NCBI GenBank assembly: GCA_945787845.1
Contig: CALZJH010000001.1
Coordinates: 248,001-312,000, forward strand
Origin: an uncultured Woeseiaceae bacterium
GTDB taxonomy: Bacteria > Pseudomonadota > Gammaproteobacteria > Steroidobacterales > Woeseiaceae
Reading direction: 5' to 3'
Length of the DNA stretch: 64,000 nucleotides
The notes under the pieces are model-generated. The model did no database searches, had not been told where the DNA came from, and saw nothing but the letters and a program-made list of their open reading frames with translations. Shown piece by piece: positions 44,026 to 54,027 of this stretch. The translations under genes were made by a program, and so were the position numbers. Each line of letters opens with the position of its first letter. Within the stretch, counting starts at the first letter, position 1.

Positions 44026-44936
44026 TAGTCCGGGTAGCCGTCGGGCAGATCCTTGAACTTGCGGTGAATCCAGAAGTACTGCTCGGGGCAGGATCGGATG
44101 TGCTCCTCGAGCAGCCGCACGTAGCGCCGCGTATCTTCAGCCGGATCACCGCTCGGAAAGTCGGTGAGGGCCGGCAGCAGCACGAGTTCGTAACTCGCGT
44201 CGGGCAGCCGCCGTGGAAAGAAGGGAACCACGGCCGCATTGCCCAGGCGAGCCAGGGTCGATGTCGCCGTCGTGTGCATTGAAGGCACACCAAAGAACTC
44301 GATGATTTCCGAGCCTTTTCGATTGTAGCTCTGATCGGGCGCATACCAGACGGACCGTTTACTGCGAAGGCTGCGAACCATTTTCTTGATGTCGCGCTTC
44401 TCAATGGTCGTGTCCGCGGAAACTTCGCGTCCCGATCGCTGCAGCTCTGTCATGAATTCCGAGCGGTTCTTCCGAAACACCGCATCGAATGGCGGAATGG
44501 CTTCCGCGAGTAAGCGGCCGGAAATTTCGAGTGTCGTGAAATGCGCGCTCAGCAGGATGACGCCCTGGCCGTTGGCCAGCGCGTCATTGACGTGTTCCGC
44601 ACCCACAAGCCGCGTTATGGATCGCAGATGGCTGATGCTTGCCCAGCGGCCCAGCCCCATCTCGATCAGCATCATGCCGAGTGCTTCGAAATGCCGGCGC
44701 GCCACGGCGTTGCGTTCGGCGGCAGCCAGGTCAGGAAAGCAGAGCTCGATATTGCGTCGCACGACGGCGCGACGCTTCCCGCCAGTCGCGTGCGCAACTC
44801 GGCCTATCGCACGTCCCGTCGCCAGCGCGGCGCGATGCGGCAACAAACAGATGAGGCGCAGGAATCCCATACCGAGCCATACCGGCCAGTATTGGGGCGC
44901 CCAGTAACTGGATAGAGGTTTGCGGTCGCCGCTCAT
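43998..44936 (-). CDS. Lipid A biosynthesis (KDO)2-lipid IVA acyltransferase family
   Basis: 312 aa LpxL/HtrB-family acyltransferase with one N-terminal TM region. The catalytic HX4E motif is in LLSAHFTTLEISG; WYAPDQSYNRKG and the C-terminal YFWIHRKFKD are family markers. Adds a secondary acyl chain to lipid A using acyl-ACP. LpxL versus LpxM cannot be separated by eye. Confidence 0.9.
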   Translation of the reverse strand: MSGDRKPLSSYWAPQYWPVWLGMGFLRLICLLPHRAALATGRAIGRVAHATGGKRRAVVRRNIELCFPDLAAAERNAVARRHFEALGMMLIEMGLGRWASISHLRSITRLVGAEHVNDALANGQGVILLSAHFTTLEISGRLLAEAIPPFDAVFRKNRSEFMTELQRSGREVSADTTIEKRDIKKMVRSLRSKRSVWYAPDQSYNRKGSEIIEFFGVPSMHTTATSTLARLGNAAVVPFFPRRLPDASYELVLLPALTDFPSGDPAEDTRRYVRLLEEHIRSCPEQYFWIHRKFKDLPDGYPDYYADLDALK

Positions 44937-44967
44937 GCGTTCTTGTTTTCAGGGTGGAAGCTGGATA

Positions 44968-46242
44968 TTACTCCGACATCCCGTCCACGTAACCACCGGC
45001 ATCCTCGTGCCGCGGCACGTCCGACACCGCTTCTTCAGAGACCACGTCCTCGGCCTGGATCCCGACATGGAATGCGGCGAAGCCAGGCATCACCACCTGG
45101 TTGCGAGCCATGCCGATAATGCGGCCCGAGTAGGGTGAGCGCAGTTCCGAACGCGCGTTGCTCATCGGGTCCGTAATCGTGCCCAGCAGGTCGCCCTTGC
45201 GCACGGTGCTTCCCAGGCTGACATCGGCGAGCAGGATGCCGCCATTGTCGGCACGCACCCACGATGAACGGTAGTAGACCGGTTCTGGATGATCGCCCCA
45301 GCGACGCCGCTTCTTCACCATGCCCAGCGTCGTAAGCAAGGTCTCAATGCCCTTAACGCCATGTTTCACTTCCGCCAGTTCCAGCTGTGCCGGACCGCCG
45401 GCCTCAACCGTAACGGCGGGAATACCGGCCATCGTCGCGGCGTAGCGCAAGGTACCGACCGTCGGCTGGCTGTGCAGCACGACCATCGAGCCAAAACCCA
45501 GGGTCAGCGTAACGACGTCCGGATTGCGCAAATCGGCGCGAATCTGTGGCAGGTTGGCTCGTTCGAACGAGCCGGTATGCAGATCAACGAGCGCATCGCA
45601 GTGCGCGACGACATCCTTGAACAGGGCGTGCGCAATACGCGCGGCGGCACTGCCGTTCGGGTTGCCCGGAAAGTAACGATTCAGATCGCGACGGTCCGGC
45701 AGGTAGCGTGAGCCGCGTCGAAAGCCCTGCACATTGACAATGGGGACACCGATGACCCGGCCGGAGAGTTTGTCAGGATCGATGTCGTGCAAGACACGCC
45801 GAACCATTTCGATACCGTTGAGCTCATCGCCATGCACGGCGGCCGTGAGGCAAAGCGTCGGGCCTGGACGCTCTCCGTTGACGACCAGCACCGGCGTCGA
45901 GACCGGTACGCCCTCAAACAGCTCCGTGGCTGCCCATGCAAGGCGCTGCGCCGTTCCCGGCTGGACTTCCTGCCCGAGCAACAGTAGCGGCTCGGCCTGG
46001 CCCTCGGCCGTCGTAACGGCATCGGCCAGCGGCACATCGTGTTCGTGGGCCGGAACCGCTTCGACGAGCTCCTCAGCGACGACGGCGGTTTCGCTGGAAC
46101 GCGAATCCTCATCAAAGGTCGAATCCTCACGCAGGTCAACGCCACTGTCGGTCTGCTCAACGGCAGTCTCGCCGCCGAGTGCGGTGCCGGCCGTAAACGA
46201 CAGGCACAACAGGGCAAACACTCTGACGAAATGCGTAGTCAT
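44968..46242 (-). CDS. Exported succinylglutamate desuccinylase/aspartoacylase-family zinc hydrolase
   Basis: 424 aa. Signal peptide (MTTHFVRVFALLCLSFTAGTALG), an acidic low-complexity stretch (about 25-100), then the AstE/M14-like domain with zinc motif AVHGDELNG, RRDLNRYFPG, ALVDLHTG and the catalytic Glu in VTVEAGG. A C-terminal barrel-sandwich (SPYSGRIIGM) ends it. Unusual in being exported: most family members are cytosolic. Starts at 46242 or 46269. Confidence 0.85.
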   Translation of the reverse strand: MTTHFVRVFALLCLSFTAGTALGGETAVEQTDSGVDLREDSTFDEDSRSSETAVVAEELVEAVPAHEHDVPLADAVTTAEGQAEPLLLLGQEVQPGTAQRLAWAATELFEGVPVSTPVLVVNGERPGPTLCLTAAVHGDELNGIEMVRRVLHDIDPDKLSGRVIGVPIVNVQGFRRGSRYLPDRRDLNRYFPGNPNGSAAARIAHALFKDVVAHCDALVDLHTGSFERANLPQIRADLRNPDVVTLTLGFGSMVVLHSQPTVGTLRYAATMAGIPAVTVEAGGPAQLELAEVKHGVKGIETLLTTLGMVKKRRRWGDHPEPVYYRSSWVRADNGGILLADVSLGSTVRKGDLLGTITDPMSNARSELRSPYSGRIIGMARNQVVMPGFAAFHVGIQAEDVVSEEAVSDVPRHEDAGGYVDGMSE

Positions 46243-46351
46243 CCGGGTCTGTCGGCAAATTGCGCTCATGATACTGTTCAAAATACGGCAAAATGCCGGG
46301 AATTTCCGTGAACTAATCAATAATTTGCGATTGAAACCTGAACGAAACCAA

Positions 46352-48268
46352 ATGACAAGCTTTTACCGCTACCTGATCCTCTTCGGTTTTCTCGCCATGG
46401 GCGCCGCCCGGGCTGCTGAGCCGTTCCCGCAACCGCCCGAATTACAGCCCGATGTCGACTTCTGGGTGGCTGTCTTCACGGAGTACTCGACCGACGAAGG
46501 CGTGCTGCATGACAATCGCAATCTTGCCGTCGTCTACGAGCGCCTCCAGATGCCGGCCAAACTGTCCCGGCGCGAGCGCAATCGGCGCGTCGACAAGCGC
46601 CGCAAGGCGCTGCAGGCGACTCTGCGTGTCCTTGCCGCCGGCAAACGCGACAACCTGAGTACCGAGGAAGCGCGCGTGCTGGCGCTGTGGCCCGAGAACG
46701 TTAGCAACAGCGAACTTACTGCCGCCGTGAAGCGCATTCGTTACCAGCAGGGGCTCCGGGAGCGCTTCAGGAGCGGGCTTGAGCGTTCCGGGCGCTGGCG
46801 CGACCACATCAATAGCGAATTCACAGCCCTGGGCGTGCCCGTTGATATCGCCGCACTGCCGCACGTCGAGTCGTCCTACAACCCGGATGCCCGGTCACAT
46901 GTCGGCGCCTCCGGCATCTGGCAATTTACGCGTAGCACGGGCCGCCGTTTCATGCGCGTCGATCATGTCGTCGACGAACGCAACGATCCCTTTGCAGCGA
47001 CGCGCGCCGCCGGCCGCCTGCTTGCCTATAACTACTCAATAACGGGTAACTGGCCGATGGCCATTACCGCCTACAACCATGGCCTGGCGGGTGTCAGGCG
47101 TGCGATGCGCAAATACGGCGACACGGCCTACGTTGATATCCTGCGCAAATACAACGGCCGAACCTTCGGCTTTGCGTCGCGAAACTTCTACGTGGCGTTT
47201 CTGGCCGCGCGCGAGGTGGACCAGAATGTCGACAAGTACTTCCCGGGCGTCGTCCCCGAGAAACCGACGCCTTATGCCACCGTGAAGCTGCCCACCTACG
47301 TATCGGTGAAGGGGCTGAGCAAGGCGCTCAACGTGTCGGCGACACAGATTGCGAAACACAATCCGGGCCTGCAAGCGACGATCTGGCAGGGCAGCAAGTA
47401 CCTGCCAAAGGGCTACGATCTGCGCTTGCCGACATCCGCGACAAAGGCGCCACTGGATCGGCTGATTGCGTCATTGCCGGGCGATGCGACGTTCGCGGAG
47501 CAACTGCCGGACATGTACCACCGGGTGGCACGTGGTGACACGTTGTCGCAGATTGCCGAGACCTATGGCACGCGCGTGTCGACGCTCGTCGCGCTCAACC
47601 AGCTGGGCAGCAGTCATCGAATTCGGGCGGGCCAGCAGCTGCGTTTGCCCGCCGCGGGACCGCTTGCCGCGGCCACTGAACCGGCAGGGCCGGTGGTACA
47701 GACGCCTGCGGCAGAGGAGCCTGCGGTTGTCGCAAGCGTAGCGCCGGCCAGTCAGCCGGTTGCGGAGATGACACCGGGTGCCATGGCGAGCGACCTTGCG
47801 TCCTCGATGCTGGGGACCATCCAGACCGCCTTGCTTTCCGATCCGAGCGACTACAGCGTCGCGGATGACAACACGATCGAGGTGCAGCCGCTCGAAACAC
47901 TCGGTCACTTTGGCGACTGGCTGGACATCAAGACACAGCGACTCCGGGATCTGAACGGGCTGGCATTTCGCACGCCGGTTGCGGTTGGGCAGCGCATCCG
48001 CCTCGATCTCGGTACCGTCGACGCGAAAACATTCGAAGAGCGGCGCATCGCCTACCATCGCGCACAGCAGGACAGTTTCTTCCGTCAGCACGTCATTGCC
48101 GGCGCCACCGAGCATACGATCAAACGAGGCGAGTCCATCTGGATCATCGCGCTGCGTCAATACGACGTGCCGCTGTGGCTGTTCCGCCAGTACAACCCGA
48201 CGCTCGACCTGCAAAACGTGCGCCCTGGCACCAGGGTGCAGATTCCTCTCCTGACGGATGCGGGTTAG
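46352..48268 (+). CDS. mltD: LysM-containing membrane-bound lytic murein transglycosylase D
   Basis: 638 aa. Signal peptide (YLILFGFLAMGAARA), SLT domain (about 140-290) with catalytic Glu in LPHVESSYNPDARSH and GASGIWQFTRSTGR, then LysM-like repeats (about 310-350, 388-435, 510-550 and 590-635; best are YHRVARGDTLSQIAETYG and HTIKRGESIWIIALRQYD). Cleaves glycan strands to 1,6-anhydro products. Its stop overlaps the next start (TAGTG). Confidence 0.92.
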   Translation: MTSFYRYLILFGFLAMGAARAAEPFPQPPELQPDVDFWVAVFTEYSTDEGVLHDNRNLAVVYERLQMPAKLSRRERNRRVDKRRKALQATLRVLAAGKRDNLSTEEARVLALWPENVSNSELTAAVKRIRYQQGLRERFRSGLERSGRWRDHINSEFTALGVPVDIAALPHVESSYNPDARSHVGASGIWQFTRSTGRRFMRVDHVVDERNDPFAATRAAGRLLAYNYSITGNWPMAITAYNHGLAGVRRAMRKYGDTAYVDILRKYNGRTFGFASRNFYVAFLAAREVDQNVDKYFPGVVPEKPTPYATVKLPTYVSVKGLSKALNVSATQIAKHNPGLQATIWQGSKYLPKGYDLRLPTSATKAPLDRLIASLPGDATFAEQLPDMYHRVARGDTLSQIAETYGTRVSTLVALNQLGSSHRIRAGQQLRLPAAGPLAAATEPAGPVVQTPAAEEPAVVASVAPASQPVAEMTPGAMASDLASSMLGTIQTALLSDPSDYSVADDNTIEVQPLETLGHFGDWLDIKTQRLRDLNGLAFRTPVAVGQRIRLDLGTVDAKTFEERRIAYHRAQQDSFFRQHVIAGATEHTIKRGESIWIIALRQYDVPLWLFRQYNPTLDLQNVRPGTRVQIPLLTDAG

Positions 48269-48669
48269 TGGCGGCGCGCCACCAGTACCTGGCGATTCGC
48301 CTGCTGCCTGTCGTCCTACTGGCAACGGCTGCGGGTTTCTGGTTTGTCGACGTGCAGCAGAGCGGGCCCTGGGCGGTGCGCAACCTGCTGCCATTGCTGG
48401 TGCTCGTCATCCTGTCTTTCCTGACCTTATACAGGGGAGGCGGGCGCTGGTCGGGTCGCGGCATGCGTATGCCCCTCGGCACACTGGGTTTCGCGATCCC
48501 CGCATTGGGTCTGTCGGCATACCTGCACTATGCCTATGCCGTGAACCTCAATGACATGTTCAGCGGTGCACAATTCCCGGAACGGGTCTTCCGTTACCTG
48601 CCGGCCTATACGCTGGGCGCCGGCGGCATTGGTTTTGCGATCGGCTGGATCGCTGGTCGGAATGTCTGA
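48268..48669 (+). CDS. Small polytopic membrane protein
   Basis: 133 aa, GTG start overlapping the mltD stop. Four predicted TM segments (LLPVVLLATAAGFWFV, LLPLLVLVILSFLTLY, LGFAIPALGLSAYLHY, GAGGIGFAIGWIAG). Not recognised; position between mltD and an L,D-transpeptidase suggests an envelope role. Confidence 0.7.
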   Translation: MAARHQYLAIRLLPVVLLATAAGFWFVDVQQSGPWAVRNLLPLLVLVILSFLTLYRGGGRWSGRGMRMPLGTLGFAIPALGLSAYLHYAYAVNLNDMFSGAQFPERVFRYLPAYTLGAGGIGFAIGWIAGRNV

Positions 48670-48749
48670 GTGTGGTGGTCGCGGAGCGCCTGCCTTGTTT
48701 GTGAAGCGGCTCTTTTTTTCCGTGAACAAGTTTTGCTAGGCTTGGCAAC

Positions 48750-49241
48750 ATGAAAAGAATCGCATTAGCAATGATCGTGCTGTTGGTGCCTGGCCTGATG
48801 CAGGCCAGCGAGTTCCCGCGAGCCGACCATGTCGTCATTGAGAAGGCGGCACGCCAGTTGCACCTGCTGCAGCGCGGCAAGGTCTTTCGCACGTTCAAGA
48901 TAGCGTTGGGCATTCAGCCGGTCGGTGACAAGAAGCAGGAAGGCGATTTCAGGACCCCAGAGGGCCGCTACATGCTCGACAGGCGCAATCCAAACAGCGA
49001 CTACTTTCTCTCGATCGGTATTTCCTACCCGAATTCCACGGATCGTCGGGAAGCGGCCAGTCTTGGCGTCAGCCCCGGCGGCGCCATCATGATTCACGGC
49101 CAGCCCAACACGCCGACCCGCTCGGAGGCTTATTATCGGACCCAGGACTGGACCAATGGCTGCATAGCCGTGTCCAACTCTGACATGATCGATATCTGGC
49201 TCATGACCGGCGAGAACACGCCCATCGAAATCCGACCCTGA
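48750..49241 (+). CDS. L,D-transpeptidase (YkuD domain), YafK-like
   Basis: 163 aa. Signal peptide (IALAMIVLLVPGLMQA) and one YkuD domain. Catalytic motif IMIHGQP followed by WTNGCIAVSNSD (Cys nucleophile). Such short enzymes crosslink peptidoglycan, or in the YafK/DpaA group release Braun lipoprotein. TGAATG junction with ppnN. Confidence 0.9.
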   Translation: MKRIALAMIVLLVPGLMQASEFPRADHVVIEKAARQLHLLQRGKVFRTFKIALGIQPVGDKKQEGDFRTPEGRYMLDRRNPNSDYFLSIGISYPNSTDRREAASLGVSPGGAIMIHGQPNTPTRSEAYYRTQDWTNGCIAVSNSDMIDIWLMTGENTPIEIRP

Positions 49242-50609
49242 ATGCCCGGACAATTCATCGACGCCGAGGTCTGGCCAGAAGGCAGCCTCGAAGTACTCTC
49301 GCAATTCGAAGTCGACCAGCTGCAGAGCAGCGGCACCGGTGGGCTCTACCCGTTACTGCGTCGCTGCATGCTGGCGGTCCTGAATTCGGGTAGCGAGTCG
49401 GACGACGCGCGTGAGCTGTTCGAGACGTATCGCGATTTCGAAGTCGGTTTCATTCGCCAGGATCGCGGGCTGAAGGTAACGCTCAGGAACGCGCCCGGAG
49501 AGGCCTTCGTCGACGGCAAAATGATCCGCGGCACGCGGGAGCTGCTGTCAGCTGTGCTCCGTGACATTGTTTTTACGCAGAACGAGGTCCTCGATAGCGG
49601 TCGTTTCGATCTCACGGCATCGGACGGCATTAGCAATGCGGTGTTCCATATCCTGCGCAATGCGCAGCTGATGAAATTGCCGGCGCGAGTCAACCTGGTC
49701 GTTTGCTGGGGCGGCCATGCGATCAGTCGCGAAGAGTACGACTATTCGAAGAAAGTTGGCTATGAGCTCGGACTCCGCGGTCTCAATGTCTGCACAGGAT
49801 GCGGGCCAGGCGCGATGAAAGGCCCGATGAAAGGCGCCACGATCGGTCACGCGAAACAAAGAAATCGGGGTGGCCGCTACGTGGGAATCACCGAACCCGG
49901 AATCATTGCGGCGGAGTCACCGAATCCGATCGTTAATTCGCTGGTCATCATGCCGGACATGGAAAAACGACTTGAGAGCTTCGTCAGGATCGGACACGGC
50001 ATCACCGTATTTCCGGGCGGCGTTGGAACGGCCGAAGAGATTCTCTACTTGCTGGGTGTCCTGCTACATCCGGATAACGTCGGGCAGCCGTTACCGATGA
50101 TCATGACGGGGCCTGCGTCAGCAGAGCCCTATTTCCGCAAGATCGACGAGTTCGTTGGGGCCACGCTGGGAGCCGCGGCGCAGCAGCGCTACAGGATCAT
50201 AATCGACGACCCTGCCGAAGTCGCGCGGCAGATGAAAGCAGGACTCAAGGAAGTACTCGAATTCAGAAAGAAGCACAGTGATGCTTTCTATTTTAACTGG
50301 CGGCTCAGGGTCGACGATGAATTTCAGCGGCCGTTCGTGGCAACCCACGAGTCGATGAGCGCTCTGGAGATTGATGAGGGGCTGCCGACGCACAAGCTGG
50401 CGGCGAACCTGCGGCGCGTCTTCTCGGGCATCGTGTCGGGCAATGTGCGCGAGGATACGGCTGAGCTCATCGAAGAAAACGGGCCGTTCGAGATCAACGG
50501 ATCGCAGGCGATTATGAGCCTGCTCGACGATCTGCTGACCGGGTTCGTTGCCCAGCATCGGATGAAAATTTCGCACGGAGACTACGATCCCTGCTACGTG
50601 ATTAAGTAA
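49242..50609 (+). CDS. ppnN: Nucleotide 5'-monophosphate nucleosidase PpnN (YgdH)
   Basis: 455 aa with N- and C-terminal regulatory domains around a LOG/Rossmann core. The signature FPGGVGTAEEILYLLG and CTGCGPGAMKGPMKGA place it in PpnN, which cleaves (p)ppGpp-regulated purine and pyrimidine nucleotides to base and ribose-5-phosphate. Starts immediately after the L,D-transpeptidase stop. Confidence 0.92.
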   Translation: MPGQFIDAEVWPEGSLEVLSQFEVDQLQSSGTGGLYPLLRRCMLAVLNSGSESDDARELFETYRDFEVGFIRQDRGLKVTLRNAPGEAFVDGKMIRGTRELLSAVLRDIVFTQNEVLDSGRFDLTASDGISNAVFHILRNAQLMKLPARVNLVVCWGGHAISREEYDYSKKVGYELGLRGLNVCTGCGPGAMKGPMKGATIGHAKQRNRGGRYVGITEPGIIAAESPNPIVNSLVIMPDMEKRLESFVRIGHGITVFPGGVGTAEEILYLLGVLLHPDNVGQPLPMIMTGPASAEPYFRKIDEFVGATLGAAAQQRYRIIIDDPAEVARQMKAGLKEVLEFRKKHSDAFYFNWRLRVDDEFQRPFVATHESMSALEIDEGLPTHKLAANLRRVFSGIVSGNVREDTAELIEENGPFEINGSQAIMSLLDDLLTGFVAQHRMKISHGDYDPCYVIK

Positions 50610-50729
50610 AACCAAAGCCTAACCGACTGTTTTACAAACAAAAACACGGGTCTGGCATTGTGATGCAGTTCCTGTGATTTTGATGCCCTGGCACTTAACA
50701 TTTGTTCAAAGGACTTACTGAGCAAAAAG

Positions 50730-51005
50730 ATGCCAGATAGCAAACACATGAGGTGGGACGCCAGTTTCGGTAAGGACGCCGAAGCGGATTCCAAGGCAGA
50801 CGATGCAGCCGTTGCGGCCATTGAGCCTGCAGCAAACGATGAGGATGGGTGGCAGCAATATCGTCGCTGGATATCCAAAGCGCCGACGCCGAAAGGTCGC
50901 CGCGCGGGCATCGACCCATCGCTCTATTCCTGGAAAGGCTATCGCGACTGGAGCGACCAGGTGCGCCGCAATTGGGCGAAAGAGTCCACAGAAGATCAGG
51001 ACTGA
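50730..51005 (+). CDS. Small acidic hypothetical protein
   Basis: 91 aa, soluble. Acidic Ala/Asp-rich N-half, then a Trp/Tyr/Arg-rich C-half (GWQQYRRWISKAPTPKGRRA, YSWKGYRDWSDQVRRNW). Not recognised. A strong terminator follows, supporting a real transcript end. Confidence 0.65.
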   Translation: MPDSKHMRWDASFGKDAEADSKADDAAVAAIEPAANDEDGWQQYRRWISKAPTPKGRRAGIDPSLYSWKGYRDWSDQVRRNWAKESTEDQD

Positions 51006-51028
51006 GACACGCCATCTTCAGAATCAGA

Positions 51029-51057
51029 AACGCCGGCTTGATGCCGGCGTTTTTTTT
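51029..51057 (+). terminator. Rho-independent terminator
   Basis: Stem AACGCCGGC / GCCGGCGTT with loop TTGAT, followed by eight T. Closes the 50730-51005 transcript. Confidence 0.93.
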
Positions 51058-51229
51058 GTCGCGCCTGTTTGTGATCAGGGTCCGTAACCGGGGCGGAACT
51101 GCGTCTTGTTTCTGAGCATTTTCAGGCCACGTTCAGTGTTGTTGAAGCAAGCTGTGACCGGCCTCACAGCCTGCGCGAGATCGCGGTCATATAGTCACTC
51201 TCACGGAACACAAATCACGCGACCAGAGT

Positions 51230-51421
51230 ATGTCAAACAAAGCCCAAGAATCGGAATCGCCTGTCGACTCTTTGAAGAACGAAGCGTCTCGACAGCGCTG
51301 GGAGCTATTTCATCGCGCGATCGCTCACGCGAAAGAATCAAACAACGCGGCTCTGCATGAAGCGGACGCCCAAAGCGCCGAGGCCGATTGCTCAGGTCCC
51401 CTGCTGACAATCGTAAGGTAA
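51230..51421 (+). CDS. Small hypothetical protein (63 aa)
   Basis: Soluble, helix-rich (RQRWELFHRAIAHAKESNNA). Not recognised. No strong ribosome site. Paired with a small membrane protein 8 nt downstream, so the two may form a unit. Confidence 0.5.
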   Translation: MSNKAQESESPVDSLKNEASRQRWELFHRAIAHAKESNNAALHEADAQSAEADCSGPLLTIVR

Positions 51422-51429
51422 ATAACTCC

Positions 51430-51681
51430 ATGGAATGCTTCCTGCAATATCTCGATGACCTCGACGACCTGTACGGCGCAGTCGGGCTGGTCTGGGAGCA
51501 TCTGCGCAGGACGATACTCAAACTGGTTTCGCTCACGATGATCCTGGGCGTGGCTGCCGCCGGAGTCTTGCTGGCTCTCGCTCACCCGCCCATTGCGCTG
51601 GCTATATCGACGCTGCTGATCGTGACGCTCCTGTACCGTTCCGTGACCGGAAACCCCGGCAAATGGACCCACGCCGGCTAA
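51430..51681 (+). CDS. Small membrane protein (83 aa)
   Basis: Two hydrophobic segments (VSLTMILGVAAAGVLLALA, PIALAISTLLIVTLLY) after an amphipathic, acidic N-terminus (YLDDLDDLYGAVGLVWEHLR). Resembles small orphan membrane proteins of gammaproteobacteria but no family can be named. ATG at 51430, with AAGG about 13 nt upstream. Confidence 0.65.
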   Translation: MECFLQYLDDLDDLYGAVGLVWEHLRRTILKLVSLTMILGVAAAGVLLALAHPPIALAISTLLIVTLLYRSVTGNPGKWTHAG

Positions 51682-51764
51682 GGTTGCAAATCTAGCCCGC
51701 TCCAGGGCTTGAAATCGTCAGCTTAAGCCCTATCGTGTCTGACTTTGGTCAGGAGATAAGCGGC

Positions 51765-53642
51765 GTGGCCGACAAGCGCGAAACACCCAGCAAAGAAACA
51801 CTCGGATTCCAAACCGAAGTCCGTCAGCTGTTGAAGCTGATGATCCACTCCCTGTACAGCAACAAGGAGATCTTCCTCCGTGAGTTGATCTCCAACGCGT
51901 CGGACGCGGCCGACAAACTTCGCTTCGAAGCATTGGCGAAGCCTGACCTGCTTGGCGAAGACGAACTCGTAATTCGTATCAACATCGACAAGGAAAAGCG
52001 CCTCCTGTCGGTTACCGACAACGGCATCGGCATGTCACGCGATGAACTCGTGGACAACCTCGGGACGATCGCAAGGTCGGGAACGGCTGAGTTCCTGGAG
52101 CAGATGACGGGTGACCAGCAGCATGACGCGCAGCTCATCGGACAATTCGGCGTCGGTTTCTACTCGGCCTTCATCGTCGCCGACAAGGTTACGGTCGATA
52201 CTCGCCGTGCCGACTCCGACGAGGCCGTGCGCTGGGAATCAAACGGCGAGGGCGAGTTCACGATAGAGGGCATCGAGCGTGAAGAACGCGGCACCTGCGT
52301 CACCCTGCATCTGAAAGACGACGGGGCTGAGTTCGCCGAGCCGGTCCGTATCGAGTCGCTGATTCGCAAGTACTCGGACCACATTGGCTTCCCGGTCTCC
52401 CTGCACACCGAAGGTGAAGAAGAGACAAAAGTCGTGAATTCCGCCACTGCGCTCTGGACGCGTTCGCGCACCGACGTGAACGATGACGAGTACAGGGAGT
52501 TCTACAAGTACCTGTCACATGACTTCGCGGACCCGCTCGCCTGGAGCCATAACCGGGTGGAAGGCAAACGGGAATACACGAGTCTCTTGTATATTCCCGC
52601 GGCGGCACCGTTCGACCTCTGGAATCGAGACGCGCCGCGGGGCCTCAAGCTCTACGTGCAGCGTGTGTTCATCATGGACGACGCGGAGCAGTTCCTGCCG
52701 CTGTATCTGCGCTTCGTCAAAGGCGTTGTCGATTCGGCGGACCTGCCACTCAACGTGTCGCGTGAACTGTTGCAGCAGCATCCTGACCTTACGGCGATGC
52801 GCGGCGCTCTTACAAAACGCGTCCTCGATATGCTGGGCAAGCTGGCAAGCGGCGACGACTACGGGAAGTTCTGGGCCGAATTCGGCCAGGTTCTGAAGGA
52901 GGGCGTGGTAGAGGATTTCGCGAACAGGGACAAGCTGGCCAGACTGCTGCGCTTTGCGTCGACGCACTCGGGCAACGATGTCCAGGACCAGTCCCTCGAC
53001 GACTATGTGTCCCGGATCCAGGAAGGGCAGGACAAAATCTACTTCATCCTTGCCGACAACTACGCGACCGCGGTCGCCAGCCCGCACCTCGAGCAACTTC
53101 GGCAGAAAGGCCTCGAGGTTCTTCTGCTGACCGATCGCATCGACCCCTGGCTGGTCGATGGGCTCGCGGAATACGAAGGCAAGACGCTGGTTGATGTGGG
53201 TCGATCAGGCCTGGATTTGCCGCAGGATGATGACGCCGACGCCCAGGAGTCTGCCAATAGCGAGCACGATGCGCTGCTGAAGCGGGTCAGGGATGTCCTT
53301 AGCGAACGCGTCGAGGCCGTCAATGTCAGCCACCGACTGGTCGACTCGCCGGCCTGTGTGGTTGCGGCCGACGACGATCTCAATCCGCAGCTCAGGCGCA
53401 TGCTTGAGGCGAGCGGTCAACAGATCCCGGAATCGAAACCGATACTCGAGATCAACATCGACCACCCGCTGGTCGGGCGCCTGGCGGCGGAGTCGGACGA
53501 CGACAGGTTTGGTGAGCTGTCGAATATCGTGCTGGATCATGCGTTGCTCGCCGAAGGCTCGCAGCTCGAGAACCCGGCCGCGTATGTCCACCGGATGAAC
53601 AAACTGCTACTCGATATCGAGTCTGGAGCAAACAGTGAATAA
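51765..53642 (+). CDS. htpG: Chaperone HtpG (Hsp90)
   Basis: 625 aa ATP-dependent chaperone. GHKL ATPase motifs [21 protein letters not shown] and [15 protein letters not shown], middle domain [10 protein letters not shown], and a C-terminal dimerisation domain. GTG at 51765 is chosen because AGGAGA is 8 nt upstream and it matches the normal N-terminus (ETLGFQTEV). Overlaps msrB by 8 nt. Confidence 0.96.
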   Translation: MADKRETPSKETLGFQTEVRQLLKLMIHSLYSNKEIFLRELISNASDAADKLRFEALAKPDLLGEDELVIRINIDKEKRLLSVTDNGIGMSRDELVDNLGTIARSGTAEFLEQMTGDQQHDAQLIGQFGVGFYSAFIVADKVTVDTRRADSDEAVRWESNGEGEFTIEGIEREERGTCVTLHLKDDGAEFAEPVRIESLIRKYSDHIGFPVSLHTEGEEETKVVNSATALWTRSRTDVNDDEYREFYKYLSHDFADPLAWSHNRVEGKREYTSLLYIPAAAPFDLWNRDAPRGLKLYVQRVFIMDDAEQFLPLYLRFVKGVVDSADLPLNVSRELLQQHPDLTAMRGALTKRVLDMLGKLASGDDYGKFWAEFGQVLKEGVVEDFANRDKLARLLRFASTHSGNDVQDQSLDDYVSRIQEGQDKIYFILADNYATAVASPHLEQLRQKGLEVLLLTDRIDPWLVDGLAEYEGKTLVDVGRSGLDLPQDDDADAQESANSEHDALLKRVRDVLSERVEAVNVSHRLVDSPACVVAADDDLNPQLRRMLEASGQQIPESKPILEINIDHPLVGRLAAESDDDRFGELSNIVLDHALLAEGSQLENPAAYVHRMNKLLLDIESGANSE

Positions 53643-54027
53643 CGACGACGACAAGAATCTGCGTGACAAGCTCAGTGAGGAGCAGTACCAGGTGACCCAG
53701 TGCTCCGCGACGGAGCGCCCGTTTACGGGTAAGTATGTCAATCACAAGGCGGACGGCACGTATCACTGCGTGGTTTGTGACGCGCCGTTGTTCAGCTCGG
53801 AAAACAAGTACGACTCCGGGTCTGGCTGGCCGAGTTTCTGGCTGCCGATGGCCGGAGACGCTGTGCGCACGAAGTCAGACGCGTCGCAAGGAATGGTCCG
53901 GGTCGAGGTTGTGTGTGCCGCATGCGACGCGCACCTGGGCCATGTGTTCGAGGATGGCCCGCAGCCGACCGGTTTGCGATACTGCATCAACTCCGCATCC
54001 CTTGATTTCGAGGATCAGCCCGAATGA
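53635..54027 (+). CDS. msrB: Peptide-methionine (R)-S-oxide reductase
   Basis: 130 aa. Zinc cysteines CVVCDAP and CAACDAH, catalytic Cys in [10 protein letters not shown], and the substrate motif SGSGWPSFW. Repairs methionine-R-sulfoxide in the cytosol. Linked to htpG by overlap and to the FKBP lipoprotein by ATGA, forming a protein-repair operon. Confidence 0.96.
   Translation: MNNDDDKNLRDKLSEEQYQVTQCSATERPFTGKYVNHKADGTYHCVVCDAPLFSSENKYDSGSGWPSFWLPMAGDAVRTKSDASQGMVRVEVVCAACDAHLGHVFEDGPQPTGLRYCINSASLDFEDQPE

Noticed and set aside
50688..50705. TGGCAC sequence resembling a sigma54 -24 box ahead of the 91-aa gene
   Set aside because: The -12 GC is missing at the required spacing.
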